64,000 nt of DNA from Nepenthes gracilis (taxonomy: Eukaryota > Streptophyta > Magnoliopsida > Caryophyllales > Nepenthaceae), in contig BSYO01000030.1 of the NCBI GenBank assembly GCA_033239525.1, positions 13,103,030 to 13,167,029 of the forward strand, given 5' to 3'. Below are positions 38,401 to 48,640 of this stretch, in pieces. Numbering within the stretch: position 1 is the first letter of the stretch; each line of letters opens with the position of its first letter. The notes under the pieces are model-generated. The model was not told the DNA's origin. It made no database searches and was given only the letters and a program-made list of their open reading frames with translations. Both the position numbers and the translations under genes were made by a program.

Positions 38401-40343
38401 CCGTTCAATATTAATTTTAGCTGTAGCTATTTCTTTGACACAAAGCAACAATTATGTTTAATTTTTTGTTTTTGTATTTATCTTTTACTCTTTTACTGTG
38501 CCAGGATAAAGAAACAACTAATGAAATGAGTCTAAGTCTCATTTGATAGGTTTGAGAAAAGATTTGTGTATGCAGGTGTATGTATTATCACTGGATATGT
38601 AATATCCTATTGCTGGAAAATGTTTTATCATCTGTACACAGTAGGTTGGATTCTGTTGTCCGCAATGTTCTCATGTCATTTGTCTGCTGTCACTGAGATT
38701 ATAACTAGTGGCATGGAAAGGAACTACATCCATATAGTAATTTATTGCTCTTAATTTCTGAAATGATAGTAAGCTGTCATTCATTCAACAGGTTTTTTTG
38801 CCCAGATCACGTCAATCCTGCTGAATTTTTGGCTGACCTCATCTCCATTGACTATAGTTCATCTGAAAGTGTGTCCAGTTCTCAGAAAAGGGTAGATGGT
38901 CTAGTTGAATTCTTTTCCAAACAAACAACAGATTTTATTTATGCAACTCCAGTTATCAGTGACAAATTTATGGAAGGTGCAAAGATCTACCAAAAAACTA
39001 CTATTAGGAGGAAGGGAGGTTGGTGGAGGCAGTTCTGGTTACTTCTCAAACGTGCATGGATGCAGGTCATTCATCCACATCTCACTCTCTCTCTTTCTCT
39101 CTCTCTTTTCTGCTTTGGCTCTTTAGTTATGATTGTCATCATTTTTTGATTCAGGTGTTAGGCATAATGTATTGATTATGTGCATGTATAATTTGTAAAT
39201 GAGTGGGGAATGGTGATGCATTTTGTGGCTAATCTCAGAGCTGGATAGGGGTCTGCTTATCAACATAACATGTTATTAATGTGCTTTGGCTGTTTCTTAG
39301 TACTAGTGTGTTTCTTAATTCAGTTCTAATAATGCTTCTCAATGTCTGCTCTCATGTTAAATAATTTTTGTGCCATTTGTTAGCATTAGAACAATATAAA
39401 TTTCTCATTCAACTAATAGGGCATGTGTAGTTATTTATGCTCACAAATGCTTTTAGAGGATCAGTTAACTTTTGCTTCTGCACTTGTTAATGATTTCAAC
39501 TGTTGCCTTGACCATTACGATTTTAATGGATGCCTAGGCTTCTCGAGATGTCCCAACAAATAAAGTTCGGGCCAGAATGTCAATTGCTTCTGCAATTATA
39601 TTTGGATCAGTTTTCTGGAGAATGGGAAGATCTCAGACTTCTATCCAAGACAGAATGGGATTGCTTCAGGTATATGCCTAATTGATTTATTCCATTCCCT
39701 TCGCATCCTTATTGGCTTTTAGGTATTACAAAATCCTCTGTTGATTTGATGTTGCAAAGCACAGACTCCTTTTTGGTGTTTTTCTCCTTGACATAGTTTC
39801 CAGGTTCCTTAAATCACCATGTATCACCTTCCACACGTGCTTCTTAGTCATGATCTCATATGAAGAATACACGAGTCTGCTAAATCCATACTGGGCCAAC
39901 TGTGGCATACTAATTCAAAGATAGAAAGTTATCTGCCATGGTACTTTTTTTTTTTTTTTTTTGGCTTTTTTAGATATGAAAGATTGGGAGAGGGGAAATT
40001 GAAGCTGGGTATTGCCACAACCTTAACCAACTCAGCTTATGCCTTATTGGCTCTTTTTTCATTCTTTTGACCTTTCAGCGAAGGAGAAAGGCTGGAAGGG
40101 TGTTGGGTTTTTTTCCCATCCCCTTTCGCTCACCTGTAATTTCTGCATGCGCTGTGCATTCTTCAGACTGTGAAGACCACAACAGATGAAGTGAAAGCTA
40201 TATCTAGTTTCCCAGTCTATATATTCATGCTGCAGTGTGTTGATGGCATATATGACTAAATATCATATTCATGAAGAGGCTCTTTGCTGTATAATAACTA
40301 GTTACTGATGTCTTCCATCAATCTGGTCGCAACTGTTTTATTT

Positions 40344-40384
<41 letters not shown>

Positions 40385-43114
40385 ACTCCAAATCCTAAAA
40401 CTTCATTGCAATTTTACCTGGTTAGTCTGTTTGATAATTGTCGCCTATTATTCTACATCACTTTGAGGTTGCACTTGGTTGAAAATGGTAAATTAAGTGG
40501 GAGGGGAGTGGATTTTTTGGGGAAAGGGCCGGGTGAAGGTTCACAATTAGCCAAATGCACCTGTGGAGCTATCTTTTGATGTTTCTTGCTTCTGTATTCC
40601 TTTTTCCTTTCTTTTGAGTTTCAATCTACTAATAAGTAATTTATATTGAAAGGTTGTGATGTTGAATCATACGTGTATGCAATTGCATGTTTACTACTTG
40701 CAGAACAGTATTTCTAGATATTTCTTTTCAGGTTTCTCATGAATAGATGTTACCTGGTCAATCATTTCAAGATTATGATGAATATGCTGATCGTCTGGCC
40801 ATGTTAAGATGAACAATTGTGGTCCTGCATAATAGTTACATGTCAAGCCCCTTCTCAAGGTGCCTTTTTTGCATTTTGTAGATATACATGAAATATAGAT
40901 ATTTGAAGATTAAGATTCCGATTTAGGTGAGTGCCTTTTGTGTTGTTTCATTTTTTTCATTTCTTTTGCAGTTGGATGGTGGAAGTATACACCTGAATTC
41001 TTAGTCTGTTGGAGTATTATTTTTTATCTATAGATGAAATTTCTTAATTCCTGTTGACCCAATTGTTGTTGCTAAGTCAGAGTACCGTACTACAATTGCA
41101 TGTGATCTTCGGCTTCCCACTACCTACCATACTACTGTTGCATGGCCATGAGGTTTGAATTTCATACGCTATATGTAACATAGGACATTATAAAATCCAC
41201 ATTCTGTGTATGGATTCAGCTTTAATATGCCGCTTTGTCCTGCAATTGTACCAGTGAAGTTGAGTACATGTCTCTCATTCCTGCAAATAGGCACTTCCTA
41301 TATCAAGAGAAACTAGCTGACTACCATCATGAAATAGGATCTGGATTCCTCTTTCTGTCCCTCATTTTTAAATCCTTCAGGTTGCAGCTATAAACACTGC
41401 AATGGCTTCCTTGACAAAGACTGTGGGTGTGTTTCCAAAGGAACGTGCTGTTGTGGATAGAGAGCGAGCAAAGGGTTCTTATGCGTTAGGTCCATATTTA
41501 CTCTAAATTGCTAGCTGAATTCCCTGTAGGTGCAGTATTCCCATTGATGTTTTCCACTGTTTTGTATCCCATGGCTCGGCTTCATCCTAATTTGTCCAGG
41601 TGAGTTTCCAACTTTCTATCTCAGTAGTATTCTGAGCTTCTAATATTTCTGCTGCATGGGAATTAGTTGTTTGTATTTCTCCTCCCATATAATGTGAGCT
41701 ACAACATCTGATATGTGCTTGCCTAATATAAGTCGTTTACAATGAATTGCAGTAATAAAATAAATTGTACAGTGATAAAATGAAATTGTACTGTATTTGA
41801 AAATGAATGAGAATTGATAAAGAATAATCTGAATAAACTGTTTTATACCATGAAACTTTTCACTTGGATTTTGACTTGTAGATTTGGGAAGTTCTGTGAA
41901 ATTGTGATGGTGGAGTCTTTTGCTGCATCCGCTATGGGACTGACAGTTGGTGCAATGGTTCCAACCACTGAAGCAGCAATGGCTGTAGGGCCATCCCTTA
42001 TGACCGTCTTCATTGTATTTGGAGGCTACTATGTCAATGCAGACAACACACCTATTGCCTTCCGATGGATTCCCCATGTTTCTCTTATAAGATGGTAAGT
42101 TCCAATTTTCTTGGTTCGATTGCATATTTCCTCGCTGACAGTATGCTTTGATAACTTTTAGGGCCTTTCAAGGACTCTGTATCAATGAATTCAGAGGGCT
42201 GCATTTCGATCACCAAAATGCATTTGACATAGAGACTGGTGAACAGGTGAGTAGATGAGCATGAGCTCTTGCATTTTCCTTAATTGTATGAAATTGAAGT
42301 AAATTACTACCAGAAGAATCAAAAGAGGATAACAATTAGAGAAAAAAGAAGGATGACTACTGCCGCACAAGAGCAAGTGTTCTAGCGGAAAAGAGTTACT
42401 GCTAAACATGCAAATAGCTGGGCACACGGTTTCCCTGTGATAATGTTATAACTGATCATATACTGCATTTAGTTACCTCATCATCATTTCATTTCTCGTG
42501 TTTAGTATCAAATCTTGCTTAAGAATCTGTTCTGACACCTTTCCCGTTATTTATTTTTTGAGCTTTTAACTTGAACCTCTCTAGTTGCAACCTAAGATTT
42601 TTCTCTGAAGTGTTTGCCCACAATAATGTCTAGTAATTACACGATATGTAAGATAGCCATCCGCATCTGTTATTCTTGGCTCGGGTCACAATCCAGACTA
42701 GAGGTATGTTATTGGAGGGGGGCACGGTGTTTCATCTTCTATACGTTACGGTTTGTGACATGCTTAGAAGAAGATACGTGGCGGTTCTATTGAATTCACA
42801 CCGTTTGTCTCGGGATTTTCACCCTGCAGGCACTAGAGCGGCTTTCATTTGGCGAAAGTCGAATCAATGACACACTGATGGCTCAAAGTAGGATACTATT
42901 ATTCTGGTATTGGGCGGCTTATCTTCTTCTGGAGAAGAACAAACCTAAATACCAGAAGCTTGAGCCTCCATCCCCTGATGAAATCAAACTACAGCTGCAG
43001 TCAGATCCATCAGACACTCTGGTTGAGCCTCTTCCTACCGTGCAAATCGAACCAAATCATCAGCTTGAATCTCCCAAGGATCAAGTCCGACCATTTATTT
43101 TAGAAGGTCTGTAA
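32496..43114 (+). CDS. ABCG7: ABC transporter G family half-transporter, ABCG7-like, with a frameshift in exon 8
   Basis: Half-size ABCG (WBC) transporter with a nucleotide-binding domain before a six-helix membrane domain; the substrate is unknown. CDS join: 32496-32774, 33894-34084, 34191-34341, 34700-34832, 36032-36233, 38792-39065, 39538-39669, 41381-41599, 41882-42094, 42162-42246, 42830-43114. All junctions are GT-AG and in phase. The total equals 721 residues after correcting one frameshift (Arabidopsis ABCG7 is 725). Walker A is GPSGSGKTT (115-123), signature ISGGEKKR (223-230), Walker B VIFADEP (243-249). The N-terminus has a hydrophobic stretch (AAALLVRLF). The C-terminus ends RPFILEGL, as in Arabidopsis. 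In exon 8, after GPYLL (near 41500), two bases of the expected next codon are missing, giving TAA at 41504-41506 and a 495-residue product lacking most membrane helices. Downstream exons are otherwise conserved, so the lesion is recent or a sequencing error. AATAAA lies at 43359-43364. Confidence 0.9.
33689..33708. repeat. (CT)n microsatellite, ABCG7 intron 1
   Basis: About ten CT units followed by TTCACAATATCTC. Likely length-variable. Confidence 0.9.
37094..38131. repeat. Tandem duplication of a ~0.5-kb unit in ABCG7 intron 5
   Basis: Unit 1 is 37094-37636 and unit 2 is 37651-38131. Both start CGTGTTT-AAAATAAACT, share CTTCAACCTAAGTAA, then GGAGAAATCT, GCCACATGCTG, GAGTGAATTCCTT, TTGGGAATGGGAG and TATTGATGAT, and end TACTGCATCAT. 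Unit 2 lacks about 60 bases. On the minus strand both begin ATGATGCAGTA. The direct arrangement with no internal genes fits two LTR-like copies or a tandem duplication of a non-coding element. Many differences separate the units. Confidence 0.75.
40346..40379. repeat. (AT)17 microsatellite, ABCG7 intron 7
   Basis: Uninterrupted AT dinucleotide run of 34 bases between TTTTG and GTTGTACTCC. The intron is 39670-41380. Confidence 0.95.
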
Positions 43115-44276
43115 TTTCTCAGGTATATTAGTCCTGAACCTAAGAAATTTTCTGCAAAAAAGTCGACCCCAGAGATTGAAAGTATGTTTTTGATACAGGT
43201 GCTAAGTAAAGCGGCGGCACTCTTCTTGCGGTGAAGGACAGTGCTCAAAACTATTCATGGTGACTTACGGTAAATCCAGACCATGAGTAGATTGATCCTC
43301 TTATTTTTCCGTAGAACAAACCCATTTTAAATACTCTCTTTGAATATGCATGAGCAGTAATAAATATTCACCTACGTAAGCTCTTTTTGTGCACTTGTAT
43401 TCTTATGGTTTCCAGTTTACACTTTTGTTAGGATTAATATCTATCTTTATAATGTAAAAAATTAAAATAATTTATAAATATTGTTTTAATCTTTATCCCT
43501 TATTATTTTAAAACTATGTCAACGGTCGGGTTTTTTTCTAAGTTTTATATTTTTTTTCTTTTATTTTTTTTATCGAATTATAACTAATTTTCCTTTTATT
43601 TGGTTTGAGTTTCACATATTCAAACCGTATTAAATGTTAGTTGCGTAGTTCATCTCTTATAGGTTGAACATCTAAATATTTACAATATTTATTTATTTAT
43701 TTATTTATTTATTTTATAGGATGATTTAATTCATTTATCTCATCATTTATTTTTCATTTTATCTTTTATGATAATTCGGTCATCAATATTGGCATTCTCA
43801 CCTATTTAAAGGTAAATTTCTATGTTATTACTTGATTACACAATAATGGGTTTAATATTTTTGGTAATTGAAAAAAAAATTAAATTTATTATAATTTAAA
43901 AAATAATTATATTTTCTAATATTAATAAAAACATATAATAATATTGTAATATTATTTTAAGAATTTATATTTAAAAATATTCTCAAATATATTAATATTC
44001 TATTTATATTTTAAATACCTCATTATCAAAAGGATTTTCTTAATCTCAATTATAAAGTATAAAATAAATAATTATAATTTAATTATCATTAAAAGTTAAA
44101 AATAAACTGAATTATAATTATTTATTTAAAAATAAATAATTTAATTATGGTGAACAAATTTTCATTGTTCAAGTAAAAATTAAACTCCCTCACTCCAAAA
44201 AAACGCACCGCTGCATCGAAATTCCGCACCTCGATGAGCATCAAATTCCCCAGTTTCAGAATCAGCACATCCAGAG
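43115..44276. other. Intergenic, AT-rich, with an (ATTT)n run
   Basis: 3' flank of the ABCG7-like gene, then very AT-rich DNA from 43440 to 44170. (ATTT)n lies at 43687-43712. The last 100 bases before 44277 are less AT-rich and likely form the 5' leader of the next gene. No other feature was seen. Confidence 0.5.
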
Positions 44277-44720
44277 ATGGAATCAACAAGGTGCCTTTCC
44301 TCCACCAATCTCAGCCACTCTTTGGCACTCTCCAGCACCAAGAGATCAAATCCAAGCCGTGCAACCAGCCATGTTGCCAGAACTAGGGTTTTGGCGTTGA
44401 GGAGAGAGCCTCACGACCGTGATTTCTTCTGCAACGGGCGATTCGTTGATGAGAATATGATCGTTCTCAGGAAGCGGATTCACGAGATGAAGATGATCGA
44501 GAGGAACTACGAGACGCCTTCGGATTGGACGGAAGGGGAGAAGGAATTGTTCAGTGGCTACGGCGCTTTCATATGTGAAGTTTTTGGCGCCCTGCAGTCG
44601 CAGCTGATGAGCACACGGCCGAGCTTGGCTATTGGGATGGTGGCTTTGGTTACGTTGAGTGTGCCCACAGCTGCAGCTTTCATCTTCCTTCATCTCATGG
44701 CCGCAATCCACTTCGGCTAG
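44277..44720 (+). CDS. Conserved plant protein of unknown function, probable plastid transit peptide and one membrane helix
   Basis: Single-exon ORF of 147 residues. The first 40 or so are rich in Ser, Thr and Arg with no acidic residue after Glu2, ending near VARTRVLALRR, which fits a plastid transit peptide. The middle (about 55-110) is hydrophilic and contains MIVLRKRIHEMKMIERNYE, then DWTEGEKE and ICEVFGALQSQLM. Residues about 115-142 are hydrophobic (SLAIGMVALVTLSVPTAAAF) and can form one membrane helix. I recall plant proteins with this RKRIHEMK...QSQLMxTRPS pattern, but no function is known to me. The ATG follows a short leader after a sharp rise in GC, and codon use differs from the AT-rich flanks. 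The overlapping minus-strand ORF is a shadow. Confidence 0.75.
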   Translation: MESTRCLSSTNLSHSLALSSTKRSNPSRATSHVARTRVLALRREPHDRDFFCNGRFVDENMIVLRKRIHEMKMIERNYETPSDWTEGEKELFSGYGAFICEVFGALQSQLMSTRPSLAIGMVALVTLSVPTAAAFIFLHLMAAIHFG

Positions 44721-45998
44721 GGCTACTATTTTTCTTCCCACAAAATTTACTAAAAAGAATCTCACTTTTTTTTAAATTTTATTCTTTTTTATTTCAATCC
44801 TGTTTTTAATCTAATTTCTTAATGCTAATTTTATCATATGTAAAAAAAAAAAATTCGTATTCCATTAATATGTTAATATAGTTATAATGTCAAAAGGTTT
44901 TTACGATGTAATAGAGTTGAAATTAAGGTTAATTTTAGAATTTTATTGAGTAACTTCTGGTATAACAACAAGATCAAATTTAAATAAAAGTTAGAGAGTA
45001 GATGAGAAATATTAAAATTGATAATAAAAGTCTACTTTATTAAAAATAAGAAAATAATTATATTATTAAAAATCCCAGATTCATTTCTAGAGCCTCCTAA
45101 CTGGCAACGATCTTGTGGCTTCTTTGACAAATGCAGCGGTGAGGTCCTCTGGATCCGGGGAGCGTCTTTCTCCCTTATAGAGAAGGATCGTTCTTCTCAT
45201 CATCTAAATCATGGAATGTAAAATTTGACGGCCCACACATTTTGAATGGATAATATAACATTGGTCGTTCGATTTTAAATTTAATCATCGAAAATACGTA
45301 ACCGTCGAATTTTATATCTGATGACCCAAACTAAGAGAAGGACGGTCCTTTTTCACAGGGGAGAAGGACACCCCCTCAGTCCGAGGTCCTCTCCTGTCAA
45401 ATAGGATGCTTGTTATATTTACCATTTTTATATTAAATTTTACATGTTATTTTTATTTATTTCATTTAACTTAATAAAAGCCTCATCGTCAAAGTATGAA
45501 AAGTAAAGACCAAATATTTTTGAATATTTCCTCTATCTAATTTACATAAATTTATTAATATATAAAATAAATTAAGAGGTATATTAAGAAAATTCGTTAT
45601 ATATAACTAGGAAGACAATTTGAATACCACACCACACATGGGTAAATGGGCATACTGATTTTATATAGCTTATTTGTTACTTTTATATTCCAGAATTGAT
45701 AAATTCGACCATGTATTGTTTGTAAATTTTTGGGTCATTTTTTATCTCTGATTAATTGATAATTTTTGTAAGTATGAATTTTACTTTTTTATATATTTAA
45801 ACCTTTTTTTTTTTTTTATTTCTTTTCAATCTAAAATCCCCCCATTTCCGGCGAACCGAACCCTAATATCTGCACCAAATCTGCCCCAAATCCTTATTAC
45901 ATTTCTGATAAACCCTAATATGGCTCCTCGTTTAGCTGCACCCCTCACATCGCTCGTACCTAGATAACGTTTAATGTCATTCACAAATCTCCTCGCTT
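44721..45998. other. Intergenic AT-rich DNA upstream of the RPI gene
   Basis: Mostly AT-rich. The stretch 45090-45210 is more GC-rich, containing GAGGTCCTCTGGATCCGGGG and, on the other side near 45350, GGGGAGAAGGACACCCCCTCAG. These resemble an inverted pair and could be the remains of a small transposon. No gene was found. Confidence 0.35.
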
Positions 45999-46021
45999 TC
46001 TCTCTCTCTCTCTCTCTCTCT
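45999..46021. repeat. (TC)n microsatellite in the RPI promoter or leader
   Basis: About eleven TC units ending at 46021, followed ten bases later by CTATAAACATAGG, a TATA-like sequence at 46031-46037. CT runs near start sites are common in plant core promoters. Confidence 0.8.
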
Positions 46022-46052
46022 ACAAATTCCCTATAAACATAGGCTTGCAGCT

Positions 46053-46181
46053 ATGGGAGTTCAAAGTTTCAAATTTCATCCCCATTTTCAATTTTTTTTG
46101 TCATTTCTCTCTTTATCGGCATTCAACGAAATTGAAAGAGGAATCACAAATTTGGTGTTTTGGTACTCCTCTTCTTGGTAA
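46053..46181 (+). promoter_or_regulatory. Upstream ORFs in the RPI leader
   Basis: An ATG at 46053 opens a 42-codon frame ending TAA at 46179-46181. A second ATG at 46187 opens a 7-codon frame ending before 46212. Both precede the RPI start at 46256. If transcription starts near the TATA-like site at 46031, at least the first would be in the mRNA and could lower translation. No evidence beyond position. Confidence 0.35.
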
Positions 46182-46255
46182 TAAAGATGAATTTGTTCTC
46201 TTCTTCTTAAAAGTTCTTGCTTTTACCCGTAGATATCATCCATTTGTGATAAGAA

Positions 46256-47074
46256 ATGGCCATCCCTTGCACCTATGTGATAACCTCTAAGAAGTCGACC
46301 CTGGAAAATGGTAAGTTGATGGGCTCGTCTTCTCCCGTTTTTCCATCCCCCCCTTCTGCGAATCTAACCCAAGATGACCTGAAGAAACTTGCAGCATATA
46401 AAGCCGTCGAATACGTGGGTTCAAATATGGTCATAGGATTAGGAACTGGTTCTACGGCCAAGCACGCGGTTGATAGAATCGGCGAACTATTGCGCCAAGG
46501 AAAGCTTAAGAACATAATTGGGATACCCACCTCGAAAAAGACCCATGAACAAGCTTTTTCATTGGGAATTCCCTTGTCTGATCTCGACTCGAACCCTGCC
46601 GTTGATATCGCCATTGATGGAGCCGATGAGGTTGATCCTTATCTCAATTTGGTGAAAGGGAGGGGTGGGTCTCTATTGAGGGAGAAGATGATTGAGGGTG
46701 CTTGTAAGAAATTCATAGTTATTGTTGATGAATCGAAGTTGGTTGAGCATTTGGGTGGTAGTGGTTTGGCTATGCCGGTAGAGATTGTGCCATTTTGCTG
46801 GAAATTCACAGCTGAGAGGCTGAGGAAATTGTTCAAGGATTCAGGGTGTTCTGCAGAGCTCAGGACATGCCCTGAGAAAAATGGTGAACCCTTTCTTACA
46901 GATAATGGCAACTACATCATTAACTTGTATTTTAAGAAGGATTTAGGGGATCTCAAGGCTGCTAGTGACGCGATTTTGCGCCTTCCCGGTGTTGTGGAGC
47001 ACGGAATGTTTCTCGACATGGCCACCACGCTCATCACCGCAGGCCAGCTCGGTGTCACTGTGAAGAACAAATAG
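46256..47074 (+). CDS. RPI: Ribose-5-phosphate isomerase A
   Basis: Interconverts ribose 5-phosphate and ribulose 5-phosphate in the pentose phosphate pathway and Calvin cycle. Intronless, 272 residues, close to the Arabidopsis RPI1/RPI2 length (about 265-270). Motifs: phosphate loop GLGTGSTAKH (61-70), IPTS (90-93), catalytic DGADEVD (121-127), KGRGG (134-138) with the catalytic Glu in LREKM (141-145), and VVDES-like IVDES (156-160). No stop or frameshift was seen. The ATG at 46256 has a good context (AAGAAATGG). A second in-frame ATG at 46319 would remove 21 residues before the conserved LTQDDLKK (37-44) and cannot be excluded. The N-terminal extension is short and Ser/Pro-rich; it is not a convincing transit peptide, so a cytosolic location as for RPI1/RPI2 is more likely. 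Confidence 0.95.
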   Translation: MAIPCTYVITSKKSTLENGKLMGSSSPVFPSPPSANLTQDDLKKLAAYKAVEYVGSNMVIGLGTGSTAKHAVDRIGELLRQGKLKNIIGIPTSKKTHEQAFSLGIPLSDLDSNPAVDIAIDGADEVDPYLNLVKGRGGSLLREKMIEGACKKFIVIVDESKLVEHLGGSGLAMPVEIVPFCWKFTAERLRKLFKDSGCSAELRTCPEKNGEPFLTDNGNYIINLYFKKDLGDLKAASDAILRLPGVVEHGMFLDMATTLITAGQLGVTVKNK

Positions 47075-47859
47075 AGATTTCAACTATAGCTAGCTGAATT
47101 GGGATTTAATAGTTCCCACGGAGGTGAAATTGTAATTCGATGGAGATTTTTTTCGGTGATTACTAACGTTAGGAGAACTATACTTTGGAGAGTCTCTCCA
47201 CAAATTTCGCTCTTCTTGGTATCGAATTTAGGTGATATTGGAAAGCCTCATGGATGGTGAGGCTAATAACTTTCTTGTTGGTTCCATGCTTTATATTTAT
47301 GAAGCATCTTTTGAATTGTGCTTTTGTTAAGCTTTAATATTTGACTTGGCTTCTTGTGGTATCCAATCAAATGAAAGCTTTTCTTCTCCTTTCATTCAAC
47401 TGCTGAAGCAAATGTTAGAAAGCTTAATTTTCACCAGCTTAGGTCTGTGATCACATTATGGTTATTTCTACTCATGGTGATGATACTTTTTTGTTTTGTT
47501 TTTTTTTTTTTTTTGATATGAAAATGTAGATACCTTCTATGATGGATGTTCTACTCATTAATAGGGATTATTTCCCAGTTCACAGGCTTCAATTTTTTTG
47601 TCTCCCATTTGACTGCTCGGGCTTCCATTGTGCCAACATTACTGGTATATGACGACTTGATTTAAAAAGCGCGTGTAAATTGGCTTTTTTCTCATTCTCT
47701 ACAGATTATTAGGTGGAGTGTTAAGGTTTGTAATCCCAATATACCCAATCAAGGAAGAACGTTCGGTTCGGCTGTTTTGGCCAGAAACAGAATTGTTTGG
47801 GGAATGTTTTGGGCTAGTTTAGAGATTGAATCTCAACTTAGAATTATTGGATTTTGATC
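47075..47859. other. 3' flank of RPI
   Basis: Includes the probable 3' untranslated region, a poly-T run at 47493-47514, and unremarkable sequence. The end (about 47820-47860) may be the last part of a Copia internal region before the LTR. Confidence 0.4.
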
Positions 47860-48640
47860 ACTCATTTGTGGGTGTTACAACAAACGGATTGTCATCTAAA
47901 GGTCATACGAGATTCATGTGAGGATTGAAGTGCAGCAAGCGGCCTAGAGGTAGGGCTGAGTTGGTGCACTCAATGCTCGCTCGAGAGGAACTCAAATGTC
48001 GATTCGAGCTTGTTTGCTAGGATACCGTGCTCAAGTCTCGCTCAAGTAGAGCTCGAGCGCCAATGCTAGTATCATTCGTGCTCAAGTCGCGCTTTCCGAA
48101 TACTCGAGCACACCCAGGATTGTATAATAGCACGAACGCGATTTTAGAGTTAAAATTTCAAAATCATTCTCACACAATGGGCACTACATGGAGAGATGAG
48201 AGAAGAATAGATAAGAAGAAGAGGTTCAGTATCCGATTGAGGTCCGATTTTAGTTTCGTTCTTTGCTAAGGTCTAGTACGTCATTTTGGAAGTAATTTTT
48301 AGAGGTGTATTTTCGTTTGGTTACTCTTATTTATTGTTGTATTTTTCTTGTATGTGTCTGAGTGTGTTGAGGAGGTTATAATTATCTATTTTGTACTCGG
48401 GATTGTAGTGAAGGGATTTCGAAATGAGTTTTTATAACCGACACTTTTATAGTGAATTTGTTCAGAATTTGTCCTATAATTTTTTCCTTAATTGGAAAAA
48501 ATTATCCACGTTAAAAACGTTGTGAATTTTTGTATTTCTTGTATTTACTAGTTTTGTGGCTGACATGTGATGGGAGTTCAGGTTTGTTCCGTTGCATTGA
48601 GTTATATGTATTCTGATCGAATTTCAACAATTGCTACGTC
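47860..48640 (+). repeat. Copia-type solo LTR (copy 4)
   Basis: Contains the common plant Copia LTR pattern near its 3' part: GGGATTGTAGTGAAGGGATTTC, CACTTTTATAGTGAATTTG, CCTATAATTTTTTCCTT and ATCCACGTTAAAAACGTTG. The 5' part is GC-richer (47940-48120) with repeated GCTCGAGCGCC, CTCAAGTCTCGCTCAAG and ACTCGAGCACACCC. Three further fragments of this family lie at 18208-18800, 21390-22060 and 24230-24845. No internal region or clear target duplication was identified; boundaries are approximate. Confidence 0.6.

Noticed and set aside
46273..46911. Two minus-strand frames over RPI
   Set aside because: Shadows of the intact RPI coding sequence.
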